DNA from: Bacteroidia bacterium
GTDB lineage: Bacteria; Bacteroidota; Bacteroidia; Cytophagales; Cyclobacteriaceae
Direction: 5' to 3'
DNA length: 11,119 nt
Assembly: GCA_016650355.1 (NCBI GenBank)
Contig: JAENVX010000308.1
Span: 1 to 11,119 of the forward strand
Shown here one piece after another: positions 1-6,861 of the stretch. Below the pieces are notes generated by a model. It did no database searches and had not been told where the DNA came from. It was given only the letters and a program-made list of their open reading frames with translations. A program made the position numbers and the translations under genes. The stretch's first letter is position 1; the number at the start of each line of letters is the position of its first letter.

Positions 1-1513
1 CTGATATCTGTCCTCCGGCATGTTGATATTCCTCTTCAAAATGATGAAGGAATTCCATAAAAGAGTGATCAACAATTTTGGCTTCTGAAAAATTGATGAT
101 CACTTTCTTACCTGGCTTGATGCGGGCAAACATCTTTTTGAAGCTAATCAAATTTGAAAAAATGGCGGCCTCTTTAATTGCAATGGAATAGTTTGAATCT
201 GTTTCCGAAAACTCATAATGGGATTTAAATAAACTTTTTAATGGAGCTCCATTTAAGATGTGAAAGATGAATTTCACTAATATTCCGACACCCACACCAA
301 TTAATAAATCTGTGGCCAATGTGGCGATGATCGTAATAATAAAAATGGTGAGTTGCTCTGCACCAATTTTATAAGTTTTAAAAAATTCATTGGGGGATGC
401 CAACCTATAACCAACCGCAATTAGCAAGGCAGCAAGGGCTGCGTTGGGAATCATCTCGATTAATGGAATACACAGCAGCATAGCGGCTAATAGAAAAAAT
501 CCATGAAAAAAATTGCCCCATTGAGTTCTTCCACCAAAGTTGATGTTGGCTGAACTTCGGGCTACTTCAGAGATCATTGGAAGACCACCCAAAAGGCCGG
601 CTAACATATTTCCACCCCCAACAGCTACCAGATCTTTATTAGGATTTGAGATTCTCTTCCACGGATCAAGACTATCCATTGCTTTTACGGTCAGCAAAGA
701 TTCAAGACTTCCGACCAACAAGAACATGATCACATATTTCCAAAATACAAATGAACCTATTGCTGAGAAATCGGCATTGAAGCCGATGTTGCCCCAAAAA
801 TTTCCGATAGTTACCAGATCAAATGCAGGCTCAGTGTGTCTGAAGTCCATAAGGGTAGTCATTGGCACAGCTACAAGTAACACTACTAATGGAATGGGTA
901 TTTTTTTTACATATTTTCCTTTTAACAAGGGCATCCCAAAAATGATAATCAAACTAATGATTCCCACTAGTGTGACGCGTGGATCTTCATGATAAAGCGA
1001 GTCGGGGATGCGCTGGAATAGTTCAATGGTCTCAAGACCCTTAAGAGTGGATGGGTCTATACCTAGCAATACATGAATTTGCTTTGAGAAAATAATTAAT
1101 CCAATGGCGGCCAACATGCCGTGTACTACCGAATGAGGAAAGAAATCGCTGAGCGCGCCAAACTTCAAATATCCAAAAGCCATTTGTACGATTGAGGCCA
1201 CTACAATTACACCTAATGCAAGGTGCCAGCCTTCCATCCCTCCACCAAGTTCTGTTACAGCTCCAGCACAAATGGTGATTAGTCCTGCAGCAGGTCCTTT
1301 GATTGTTAGCCGAGACCCTGAAAAAAAGCTGACGACAAGGCCACCAATCATGGCGGTGAGAACACCCATGGCAGGTGGAAATTCACTTGCCTTGGCAATA
1401 CCAAGACTTAGTGGCATGGCCAGCAAGAAAACCATGAACCCTGAGAGTGCATCGCTTCTCCAGTTCTGTTTTAATCCGAGAAGCCCATCTTTTGGAATTT
1501 CTAGTGTATGCAT
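1..1513 (-). CDS. SulP-family inorganic anion transporter with STAS domain (3' end cut by window edge)
   Basis: Predicted inner-membrane anion transporter of the SulP/SLC26 family, which moves sulfate, bicarbonate or related anions, often with H+ or Na+. The frame is open for 504 codons from the ATG at 1513 and leaves the window without a stop. I see a SulP first helix (about residues 20-40), the TM3 motif SGSRLTIKGPAAGL (65-78), the TM8 acidic segment GSLESLLTVKAMD (268-280), and the signature GGLPMISEVARSSANINFGG (319-338). A cytoplasmic STAS domain begins near residue 445 with VIINFSEAKIVDHS (471-484). It starts 47 bp after the stop of the hydrogenase-like small-subunit gene, on the same strand, with no terminator in the gap, so co-transcription is likely. 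No Shine-Dalgarno is visible. The substrate cannot be read from sequence; bicarbonate or sulfate is possible. Family assignment is firm. Confidence 0.93.
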   Translation of the reverse strand, partial: MHTLEIPKDGLLGLKQNWRSDALSGFMVFLLAMPLSLGIAKASEFPPAMGVLTAMIGGLVVSFFSGSRLTIKGPAAGLITICAGAVTELGGGMEGWHLALGVIVVASIVQMAFGYLKFGALSDFFPHSVVHGMLAAIGLIIFSKQIHVLLGIDPSTLKGLETIELFQRIPDSLYHEDPRVTLVGIISLIIIFGMPLLKGKYVKKIPIPLVVLLVAVPMTTLMDFRHTEPAFDLVTIGNFWGNIGFNADFSAIGSFVFWKYVIMFLLVGSLESLLTVKAMDSLDPWKRISNPNKDLVAVGGGNMLAGLLGGLPMISEVARSSANINFGGRTQWGNFFHGFFLLAAMLLCIPLIEMIPNAALAALLIAVGYRLASPNEFFKTYKIGAEQLTIFIITIIATLATDLLIGVGVGILVKFIFHILNGAPLKSLFKSHYEFSETDSNYSIAIKEAAIFSNLISFKKMFARIKPGKKVIINFSEAKIVDHSFMEFLHHFEEEYQHAGGQIS

Positions 1514-1560
1514 AATTTTATTGTTATTGGGTCTTGAGAAATAGAGCTATCTTTTTACTA

Positions 1561-2322
1561 TTAGTTTTTCTTTTTTCCTCTGATCATTTCTAACACGCCA
1601 TTCACAAATGTGAGAGGATGAGGGGGATTACCGGGAACATACAGGTCGATTATATACTTTTCTAAGAAGCTCCTGTTTAGCGCGCCACTGCCTACAAAAA
1701 TTCCTCCGCTGATGGCATCAGTGCCGACAAGCATAATAATTTTAGGATCGGGAACGGCATCATAACAAACTTGAACAGCCTCGGCCATATTTTCTGAAAT
1801 AGGCCCTGTAATGACTATGCCATCGCAATGACGCGGGGATGCCAGGAATTCAATTCCAAAACGGCCCATATCAAAGTTGACATTTCCGCAGGCATTCAAT
1901 TCTTGTTCGTCAGCGTTGGAGCCAGCAGCAGAGATTTCCCTTAGCTTCAATGAACGACCGAAGAGAGATTGGATTTCCGCACGGATTTTATTTTCGTCAA
2001 TCGAAATAGGATTGATGTCACCTTCTTTTACAATCAAGCGTTCGCGAATATTAGTTGCTATTTTATAATCAGTGGTGAACTTAATTTTGTTGGGGTAGGC
2101 GAACGAACACTCACCACACATAACGCACTTACCCATATCAATGCTTACAGGGCTGGTTCCAATTGCGCCTGTCGGGCATAAAGATGCCAGGGCCATCTCG
2201 TTTACCTCCTCTGCACTTATCTCCGGCCTGCCTTTGAAGGGCCCAGGCAATTGGGGCTTGGTGACATCAGGAATAAATTGGTTCCCATGTTGCTTAAGTA
2301 TTTTTATCTCGTCAAAGATCAT
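1561..2322 (-). CDS. Hydrogenase-4/complex I small subunit-like protein fused to a single-cluster ferredoxin domain; proximal cluster lost
   Basis: A 253-residue soluble protein related to HycG/HyfI/NuoB, the small subunit linking electron carriers to the large subunit. Residues about 20-90 form a reduced ferredoxin module (HycF/HyfH-like): CPTGAI at 49-54 and CVMCGEC at 66-72. C49, C66, C69 and C72 could bind one [4Fe-4S] cluster. The second cluster is gone: no upstream CxxCxxC, and Y76 where the fourth Cys would be. Residues about 125-245 form the NuoB-like domain, recognised by RFGIEFLASPRH (154-165), ITGPISENM, DAISGGIF (202-209) and YVPGNPPHP (228-236). All four expected cluster ligands are replaced: S135, D138, D202 and N232. 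C145, C166 and C186 lie elsewhere. The fold is preserved, so this is a specialised protein rather than a decayed gene. Gaps are 12 bp from the large-subunit gene and 47 bp to SulP. Confidence 0.9.
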   Translation of the reverse strand: MIFDEIKILKQHGNQFIPDVTKPQLPGPFKGRPEISAEEVNEMALASLCPTGAIGTSPVSIDMGKCVMCGECSFAYPNKIKFTTDYKIATNIRERLIVKEGDINPISIDENKIRAEIQSLFGRSLKLREISAAGSNADEQELNACGNVNFDMGRFGIEFLASPRHCDGIVITGPISENMAEAVQVCYDAVPDPKIIMLVGTDAISGGIFVGSGALNRSFLEKYIIDLYVPGNPPHPLTFVNGVLEMIRGKKKN

Positions 2323-2334
2323 AGTAATGAAATT

Positions 2335-3876
2335 TTATAAGTCGTGGCCGCAGTAACTTAGATTATAACTCTTGTTGTTAATTGGAAAATCAGAGATTTC
2401 AAGATCACGAAGCGAAAGCGCCAGCGCCATCCAGTTGTGAACGGAAGGATCCTTTATTTTGTAGTGCTGTATTTTGCCCTGATCATTTGTAATAGCGCAG
2501 TGACAAATTTCTCCGCGCCAACCTTCAATGAGTGATACGGATAGTAAGTTGGAAGACAATTTTATGTTATCTTCAAATAGTGGCTTGGCTGGAGTCTCAT
2601 TATTTGTTTTCAGCATAGAGATCAGCTCCCGTATGTAATCAATCGATGCGACAATCTCTTTTCTTCGCAGCGCTGCTCGCGCCCAAACATCTCCGGTTGA
2701 AATATCAAATACAGGAGCATAAGGCAATTTTTGATAAGCTCCTGTCGGATGAGATTTTCTTACATCTCGTTCAATACCTGTCATGCGGGCGGACATTCCC
2801 ACAGCACCGATCAAACTCATTTGAGTTTTCGTCACGGTGCCAATGTTCTCCAATCGCATGAGTACGCTGGAAAGAGAAAACATTTTTTCTGCCATGGTTA
2901 TAAAGCGCCTTTCAAAATTGTTTAAATACTTTTCGAGAGCCTCAACTAATGATACATTCAATGGATAATGAGTACCGCCTATTCTAATCAACCCTTTTCC
3001 AAAACGATTACCACACCAAAGCTGTGAATAATTGATAGTTGGTGTTCTCAATGCACCGAAGACGGATGCGCCCAATTGATAAGCTAGCCCAATGCACATA
3101 TTGCTGAGATCTCCAATGTGCATGGCAATTCGCTCCAGTTCTAGGCCGATTGTCCTTTCTATATTTAATCGATCCTGAATTGAAATGCCTGCAAGGCTCT
3201 CTATGAGCCCGGCAAAGGTTGCTGCATGACCTACTGCGGTGTCGCCTGCAATGCTTTCGGAAAGTACTGTTCGCTGAATGAGGGCCGATTTTTTAAGAAA
3301 CAAATCTTCAATCCCGCGGTGTTGCCAGCCCAATTGAATTTCCAGATGAAGCACTGTTTCTCCATTGCATAAAAAACGAAAGTGGCCCGGTTCAATTACC
3401 CCGGCATGAATTGGGCCAACACCAACTTCATGAAGTTCTTCACTTTGAATTTTGTAAAAAGGATAGTCGTTCACTACTTTACTTCTGTCGGCACGATTAA
3501 AAGCATAACGCACGGGTTTTGGCCATGGGCTATAAATAAACTCTACACCAAAGTTTTCAGTAATCTCACGTTCATAAATGTGAAATGCATAAACTTCGCG
3601 TGTGATGGAAGTGAGTTGCATCTTTTCCCGTTTAGGCAATTCATGAGAAAAAACTTTGATGTCACTGGCTTTATCATCCGCAAGGCAACAGATGAATTTG
3701 AGAATCTCCCCATCGGGGTAGGCGAAATAATTTACGCAATGAACCTGAGGCTCCTTCATGAGTTGGATTACCTCTGTAGAGAATTTTCCGTAAGTAAGAA
3801 TTGGAATCTTTGAAAGACTTATCGATTCCTGATTCCTTATGGAGATATAGCTAAGCGTATTTGTAATTGTTTCCAT
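2335..3876 (-). CDS. HycE/HyfG-like large subunit with fused NuoC-like domain, lacking the [NiFe] cysteines
   Basis: A 513-residue homologue of the group 4 hydrogenase large subunit and complex I NuoCD. Residues about 25-125 match the 30-kDa NuoC-like domain (REVYAFHIYEREITENFGVEF at 93-113). Residues about 150-513 are the large-subunit domain, with GPIHAGVIEPGHFRF (154-168) and LGWQHRGIEDLF (182-193). In active hydrogenases Ni-Fe is held by CxxC near the start of this domain and by DPCxxC near the C-terminus. Here the first site reads ESIAGDTAVGH (207-217), with A210 and T213 for Cys. The last reads NLSYCGHDL (505-513), with S507 and G510 for Cys and a displaced C509. The protein ends right after this motif, as in NuoD, so no tail remains for maturation protease cleavage. 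H2 chemistry is therefore excluded on sequence. The start ATG follows the HyfF-like stop by 2 bp. Confidence 0.93.
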   Translation of the reverse strand: METITNTLSYISIRNQESISLSKIPILTYGKFSTEVIQLMKEPQVHCVNYFAYPDGEILKFICCLADDKASDIKVFSHELPKREKMQLTSITREVYAFHIYEREITENFGVEFIYSPWPKPVRYAFNRADRSKVVNDYPFYKIQSEELHEVGVGPIHAGVIEPGHFRFLCNGETVLHLEIQLGWQHRGIEDLFLKKSALIQRTVLSESIAGDTAVGHAATFAGLIESLAGISIQDRLNIERTIGLELERIAMHIGDLSNMCIGLAYQLGASVFGALRTPTINYSQLWCGNRFGKGLIRIGGTHYPLNVSLVEALEKYLNNFERRFITMAEKMFSLSSVLMRLENIGTVTKTQMSLIGAVGMSARMTGIERDVRKSHPTGAYQKLPYAPVFDISTGDVWARAALRRKEIVASIDYIRELISMLKTNNETPAKPLFEDNIKLSSNLLSVSLIEGWRGEICHCAITNDQGKIQHYKIKDPSVHNWMALALSLRDLEISDFPINNKSYNLSYCGHDL

Positions 3877-3878
3877 GA

Positions 3879-5303
3879 TTACGCAGGTAGAGATTGAATG
3901 GCCAGTTGAATACTTTCGACAATGATTTGTGGCCTGAAAAGCCCGATATAAAAGACAATGACAATTAGTGCTAGTTGAAGAGCTGATTCATATGGAGTTG
4001 CTCCTTGTAAATTAATGTTCGAACTGTTCTTTTTAAGAAAAATTATCCCGAGCATTTTTACAGCCAGGCCATAAATAATAATTAGTACTAACATAAGAAC
4101 GATGAGCGCCACCCACCAATAGTCTTTTGCGATGAGTGCCTGGAACATATACAGCTCTGAGATGAGCATACCCGAAGGTGGCATGGCTATGATGGAGAGA
4201 AAGCCGAGAAGCATAACTAAGCCACCCAAAGGATTTACCCGCAAGTAACTTCCAATATTCTCATCCAACTTGCTGCTGAAGATGCGATGCATTTGAGATA
4301 CTTGAAAAAATAGACTTGACTTTACCAGTGAATGCATAATCAGATGCAACACAGCTGCGAAATACCCTAGGCCTCCACATGAGAAAGCAATAATTACTAG
4401 AGAAGCATGCTCCATGCTGGAATAGGCAAACATTCTCTTTACATTTTTTACCCGAAGAACATAAACGGCCGCAAAGAATAATGAAAGTAATCCGGTAAGC
4501 ATAAGCAACTTGTTCATCCAGGGCAAAATGCTGGTGGTTGAAAAGGCTTCGTAGAATCGGTAGATGGCAACGAAGCCGGCATTCATCAGCACTGAGGAAA
4601 GGCTCGCGCCCACTTGCGAGGGTGATGCATCCTTGGCATCAATATCAACATTGAAAAGTGGAACAAGGCCCATCTTTACACTAAAGCCCGTAACGATTAA
4701 AAGAAAGCATGCTTTTAGCCAAACGGTATTCAATGTTGAAGCGTTAGCCTTGATGGCCGAAAAAGTAAAGTCTATATGTCCGATTTGTTGTGCAGCAAAG
4801 CCAAGGAACAAGACGCCAGCAAATGCAATAGCAATGCCAATGGAACAGACGTACAGATATTTCCAGGTTGCTTCAAGGGCATCCTGATTTCGATTATGGT
4901 AGATTAGTACTGAAGCACCTAATGTGGTGGCTTCCATAAAAGCCCAAAGAATGCCAAAGTGAGAGGTAAAAAGAATTCCTATAATTGCACCCGTAAAAAA
5001 GATAGTGCCAGCATTGTGCAGCGCTACATCTGCCTCTTTTACGTTGCGATCATTAACAAATTTTACATAGTGAATGGCGGAGAATAAACTCACTAGAATT
5101 AGTACAACGTAGAAAATTATTCCCAGCCGATCACTGAAAAAGTACTCATTCAATGTTTGTCCTAGCAATGGAATAAGATACAGACCAAGCCCGATCATCA
5201 CAATCACGTAACCAAAAACCAATGAATGACTAATAGTCTTATTTCTAATGAAGTAAACAAGAACCGCCAGAGCAGCAGTGAAAATGAAGAAGGAGTAAAT
5301 CAT
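3879..5303 (-). CDS. HyfF/NuoN-like proton-conducting membrane subunit, divergent central motif
   Basis: Polytopic membrane protein of the antiporter-like family (NuoL/M/N, MrpA/D), nearest in context and length to HyfF. From the chosen start it is 474 residues with about 14 hydrophobic segments. The TM5 glutamate (AFMEATTLGA, E124), TM7 lysine (GFSVKMGL, K210) and TM12 glutamate (MLISELYMF, E383) are retained, so it may still move H+ or Na+. The usual P-M-H-T-W-L-P-D-A-H stretch is altered to PLFNVDIDAK (215-224), replacing two histidines and the WLP. I chose the ATG at 5303: its product begins directly with a hydrophobic helix and it lies 7 bp after the previous stop, with AAGAAAG just upstream. 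An ATG at 5342 would add 13 hydrophilic residues and overlap the upstream gene by 32 bp. The next gene follows after 2 bp. Confidence 0.88.
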   Translation of the reverse strand: MIYSFFIFTAALAVLVYFIRNKTISHSLVFGYVIVMIGLGLYLIPLLGQTLNEYFFSDRLGIIFYVVLILVSLFSAIHYVKFVNDRNVKEADVALHNAGTIFFTGAIIGILFTSHFGILWAFMEATTLGASVLIYHNRNQDALEATWKYLYVCSIGIAIAFAGVLFLGFAAQQIGHIDFTFSAIKANASTLNTVWLKACFLLIVTGFSVKMGLVPLFNVDIDAKDASPSQVGASLSSVLMNAGFVAIYRFYEAFSTTSILPWMNKLLMLTGLLSLFFAAVYVLRVKNVKRMFAYSSMEHASLVIIAFSCGGLGYFAAVLHLIMHSLVKSSLFFQVSQMHRIFSSKLDENIGSYLRVNPLGGLVMLLGFLSIIAMPPSGMLISELYMFQALIAKDYWWVALIVLMLVLIIIYGLAVKMLGIIFLKKNSSNINLQGATPYESALQLALIVIVFYIGLFRPQIIVESIQLAIQSLPA

Positions 5304-5310
5304 AGCTTTC

Positions 5311-5952
5311 TTAGTCTTTAAGTTGTGATAAGTGACTTGCATCTACGTTCTGGAAATAATCCTTCATCTTATTAAAGAAAATCCCCATGATGAGAACACT
5401 CGTAAAAATGTCCAGCAGGATTGCTGAGTTTACAAACATTGGCATCTCAGAGCCCAGTGCCAGAGACAGCAGGAATATTCCGTTTTCAATGACCAGATAT
5501 CCGATAAGGTGGGTCACCAAATCACGATTATTAATGGCAATAAAAAGACCTACCATAATAGATGAAATGGCAGCTGTGAAATACTTTACCTGATGATCAG
5601 CATTCACTGTTAGTTCATCATGAATCACATATGAAATCATAAAACAGCCGATTACGATTACAGCTGTAATGAGTACTGAGTAGTACCCCTTTATCGGTCC
5701 GTTGTGATGGCGGTGTATCCTGTTCCTGGTGATTCGATGTAAGAAAAGCGGAACAAATAAAGTCTTGAAGACAAGTGTTTCTAGCAGAATGAAAAGCAAA
5801 TGAAGGAGGTCGATTTCTTTCAGCTCAAAGTAAGCCAGGCCAAACAACAAAATTCCCTGAAAGGCCATGAGTGTGAAATAGCTTTTTACCATTTCTACTT
5901 TGGCGAGGTAGATAAGGGAAATAATGAAAAGAATAATGAGAAAATTAATCAT
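5311..5952 (-). CDS. HyfE-like membrane subunit of hydrogenase-4-type complex
   Basis: A 213-residue, almost wholly hydrophobic protein with about six or seven membrane segments, matching HyfE in length and in position between the NuoH-like and HyfF-like genes. The C-terminal half holds the HyfE/NuoK-like part, with a buried acidic residue in HLIGYLVIENGIFLLSLALG (148-167) and a second in NSAILLDIFTSVLIMG (175-190). The N-terminal half has LLETLVFKTLFVP (56-68), again with paired Glu and Lys in a membrane segment. A His/Arg-rich loop, about residues 73-84, probably faces the cytoplasm. In complex I-type enzymes such subunits continue the chain of charged residues between the quinone/NuoH region and the pumps. 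The gene begins 2 bp after the NuoH-like stop, with no Shine-Dalgarno. Assignment rests on motif, length and gene order. Confidence 0.85.
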   Translation of the reverse strand: MINFLIILFIISLIYLAKVEMVKSYFTLMAFQGILLFGLAYFELKEIDLLHLLFILLETLVFKTLFVPLFLHRITRNRIHRHHNGPIKGYYSVLITAVIVIGCFMISYVIHDELTVNADHQVKYFTAAISSIMVGLFIAINNRDLVTHLIGYLVIENGIFLLSLALGSEMPMFVNSAILLDIFTSVLIMGIFFNKMKDYFQNVDASHLSQLKD

Positions 5953-5954
5953 GG

Positions 5955-6860
5955 CTAGATTTTATTTTTAATAATCATGGCGACAAAAATTAGGATGAGT
6001 GCTACGGCATTGATAGAGAGAATGTATTGGGCATTCATCGCCATTTTGTTTCTTGCACGGAATGACTCCAGCCAACCGATCCCCGCGGCAAAGGCCGCTT
6101 GAATCACAAGTAACATCACAATCCTAATCCATAAGTCAAGAGCTTGTGGGATAACACAGTTTGCACTGAGTGTACTGAAGAGCACGAATTTTATGTTGTT
6201 GGCAATTTTGATAATGCCTAAGTCAAAGCCACTATGATCTAGTACCATTACCTCATGCACCATGGTCAACTCAAGGTGGGTTAAGGGATCATCTACCGGT
6301 AAGCGACTTGTTTCTACCAAAGTGATGTTTGCCAGGACGTATGAAGCTATGATGCCAATGATGGCGGAGAAGTAACTATTATAATGAAGGTTGGCGAAGA
6401 TGTCATGAAAGGAAGTGTAACCAGTAAACATGGCCAAAGAACCCATCAGGATAAAAAAGGCAGGCTCCATCAGCATGGAATAAAATGCTTCGCGGTTGGC
6501 ACCCATTCCCTCAAAGCCACTTGAAACGTCAAGCGCGCTTAGAATAATAACAAAGCGACCTAATCCTAGCAAGTAGGCGAAGAGAACGAAATCACCCGTA
6601 AAGGAAAATAAAGCAATGGATTCTTCAAATGGAATAAAAAGAGCCGCTACTAAAACTGTCGTGAAATAGATTGGCGCAGCTATCTGAAAAACAAAACTTG
6701 AGGATGAACTGTAAACACTTCCTTTTTTTAGCAATCGGAAAATATCATACCAGGGTTGTAATATCCCGGGACCTTTTCGCCCAGCAAATATGGCTTTCAC
6801 TTTCACAATGACTCCTGGAAAGTAAATGGCGGCAACGAAAATTAATAGTAAGGAGAGCAT
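5955..6860 (-). CDS. HyfC/HycD/NuoH-like membrane subunit
   Basis: A 301-residue integral membrane protein of the NuoH/HycD family, which anchors the peripheral arm and transmits conformational or charge changes to the pumps. Motifs in order: GRKGPGILQPWYDIFRLLKK (27-46), the cytoplasmic loop GFEGMGANREAFYSMLMEP (115-133), and the charged loop VETSRLPVDDPLTHLELTM (182-200) followed by VHEVMVLDHSG (201-211). The acidic and arginine residues of these loops, typical for the family, are kept, so the docking interface for the large and small subunits looks intact even though those subunits lost their redox centres. The length is near HycD (about 307) and HyfC (about 315). The start ATG is 1 bp from the upstream stop and the next gene is 2 bp downstream, indicating translational coupling. 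Confidence 0.93.
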   Translation of the reverse strand: MLSLLLIFVAAIYFPGVIVKVKAIFAGRKGPGILQPWYDIFRLLKKGSVYSSSSSFVFQIAAPIYFTTVLVAALFIPFEESIALFSFTGDFVLFAYLLGLGRFVIILSALDVSSGFEGMGANREAFYSMLMEPAFFILMGSLAMFTGYTSFHDIFANLHYNSYFSAIIGIIASYVLANITLVETSRLPVDDPLTHLELTMVHEVMVLDHSGFDLGIIKIANNIKFVLFSTLSANCVIPQALDLWIRIVMLLVIQAAFAAGIGWLESFRARNKMAMNAQYILSINAVALILIFVAMIIKNKI

Positions 6861-6861
6861 G

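Noticed and set aside
540..1544. Open frames on both strands in this interval (plus 540-992 and 1272-1544, minus 1041-1271)
   Set aside because: They lie over the SulP gene, whose frame reads without stops from 1513 to the window edge and gives clear family motifs. The others have no recognisable features.
1561..2322. Pseudogene status of the small subunit because of the lost cysteines
   Set aside because: The frame is full-length, surrounding motifs are well kept, and the losses are confined to metal ligands, which indicates altered function rather than decay.
2425..2460. KDPSVHNW in the large subunit considered as the remains of the DPCxxC nickel motif
   Set aside because: Alignment with the DxPLI-S-DPCYSC pattern puts the true position at the extreme C-terminus (NLSYCGHDL), followed by the stop as in NuoD.
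3382..3813. 143-codon plus-strand frame
   Set aside because: Antisense to the N-terminal half of the well-supported large-subunit gene. The product shows no motif and is a shadow frame.
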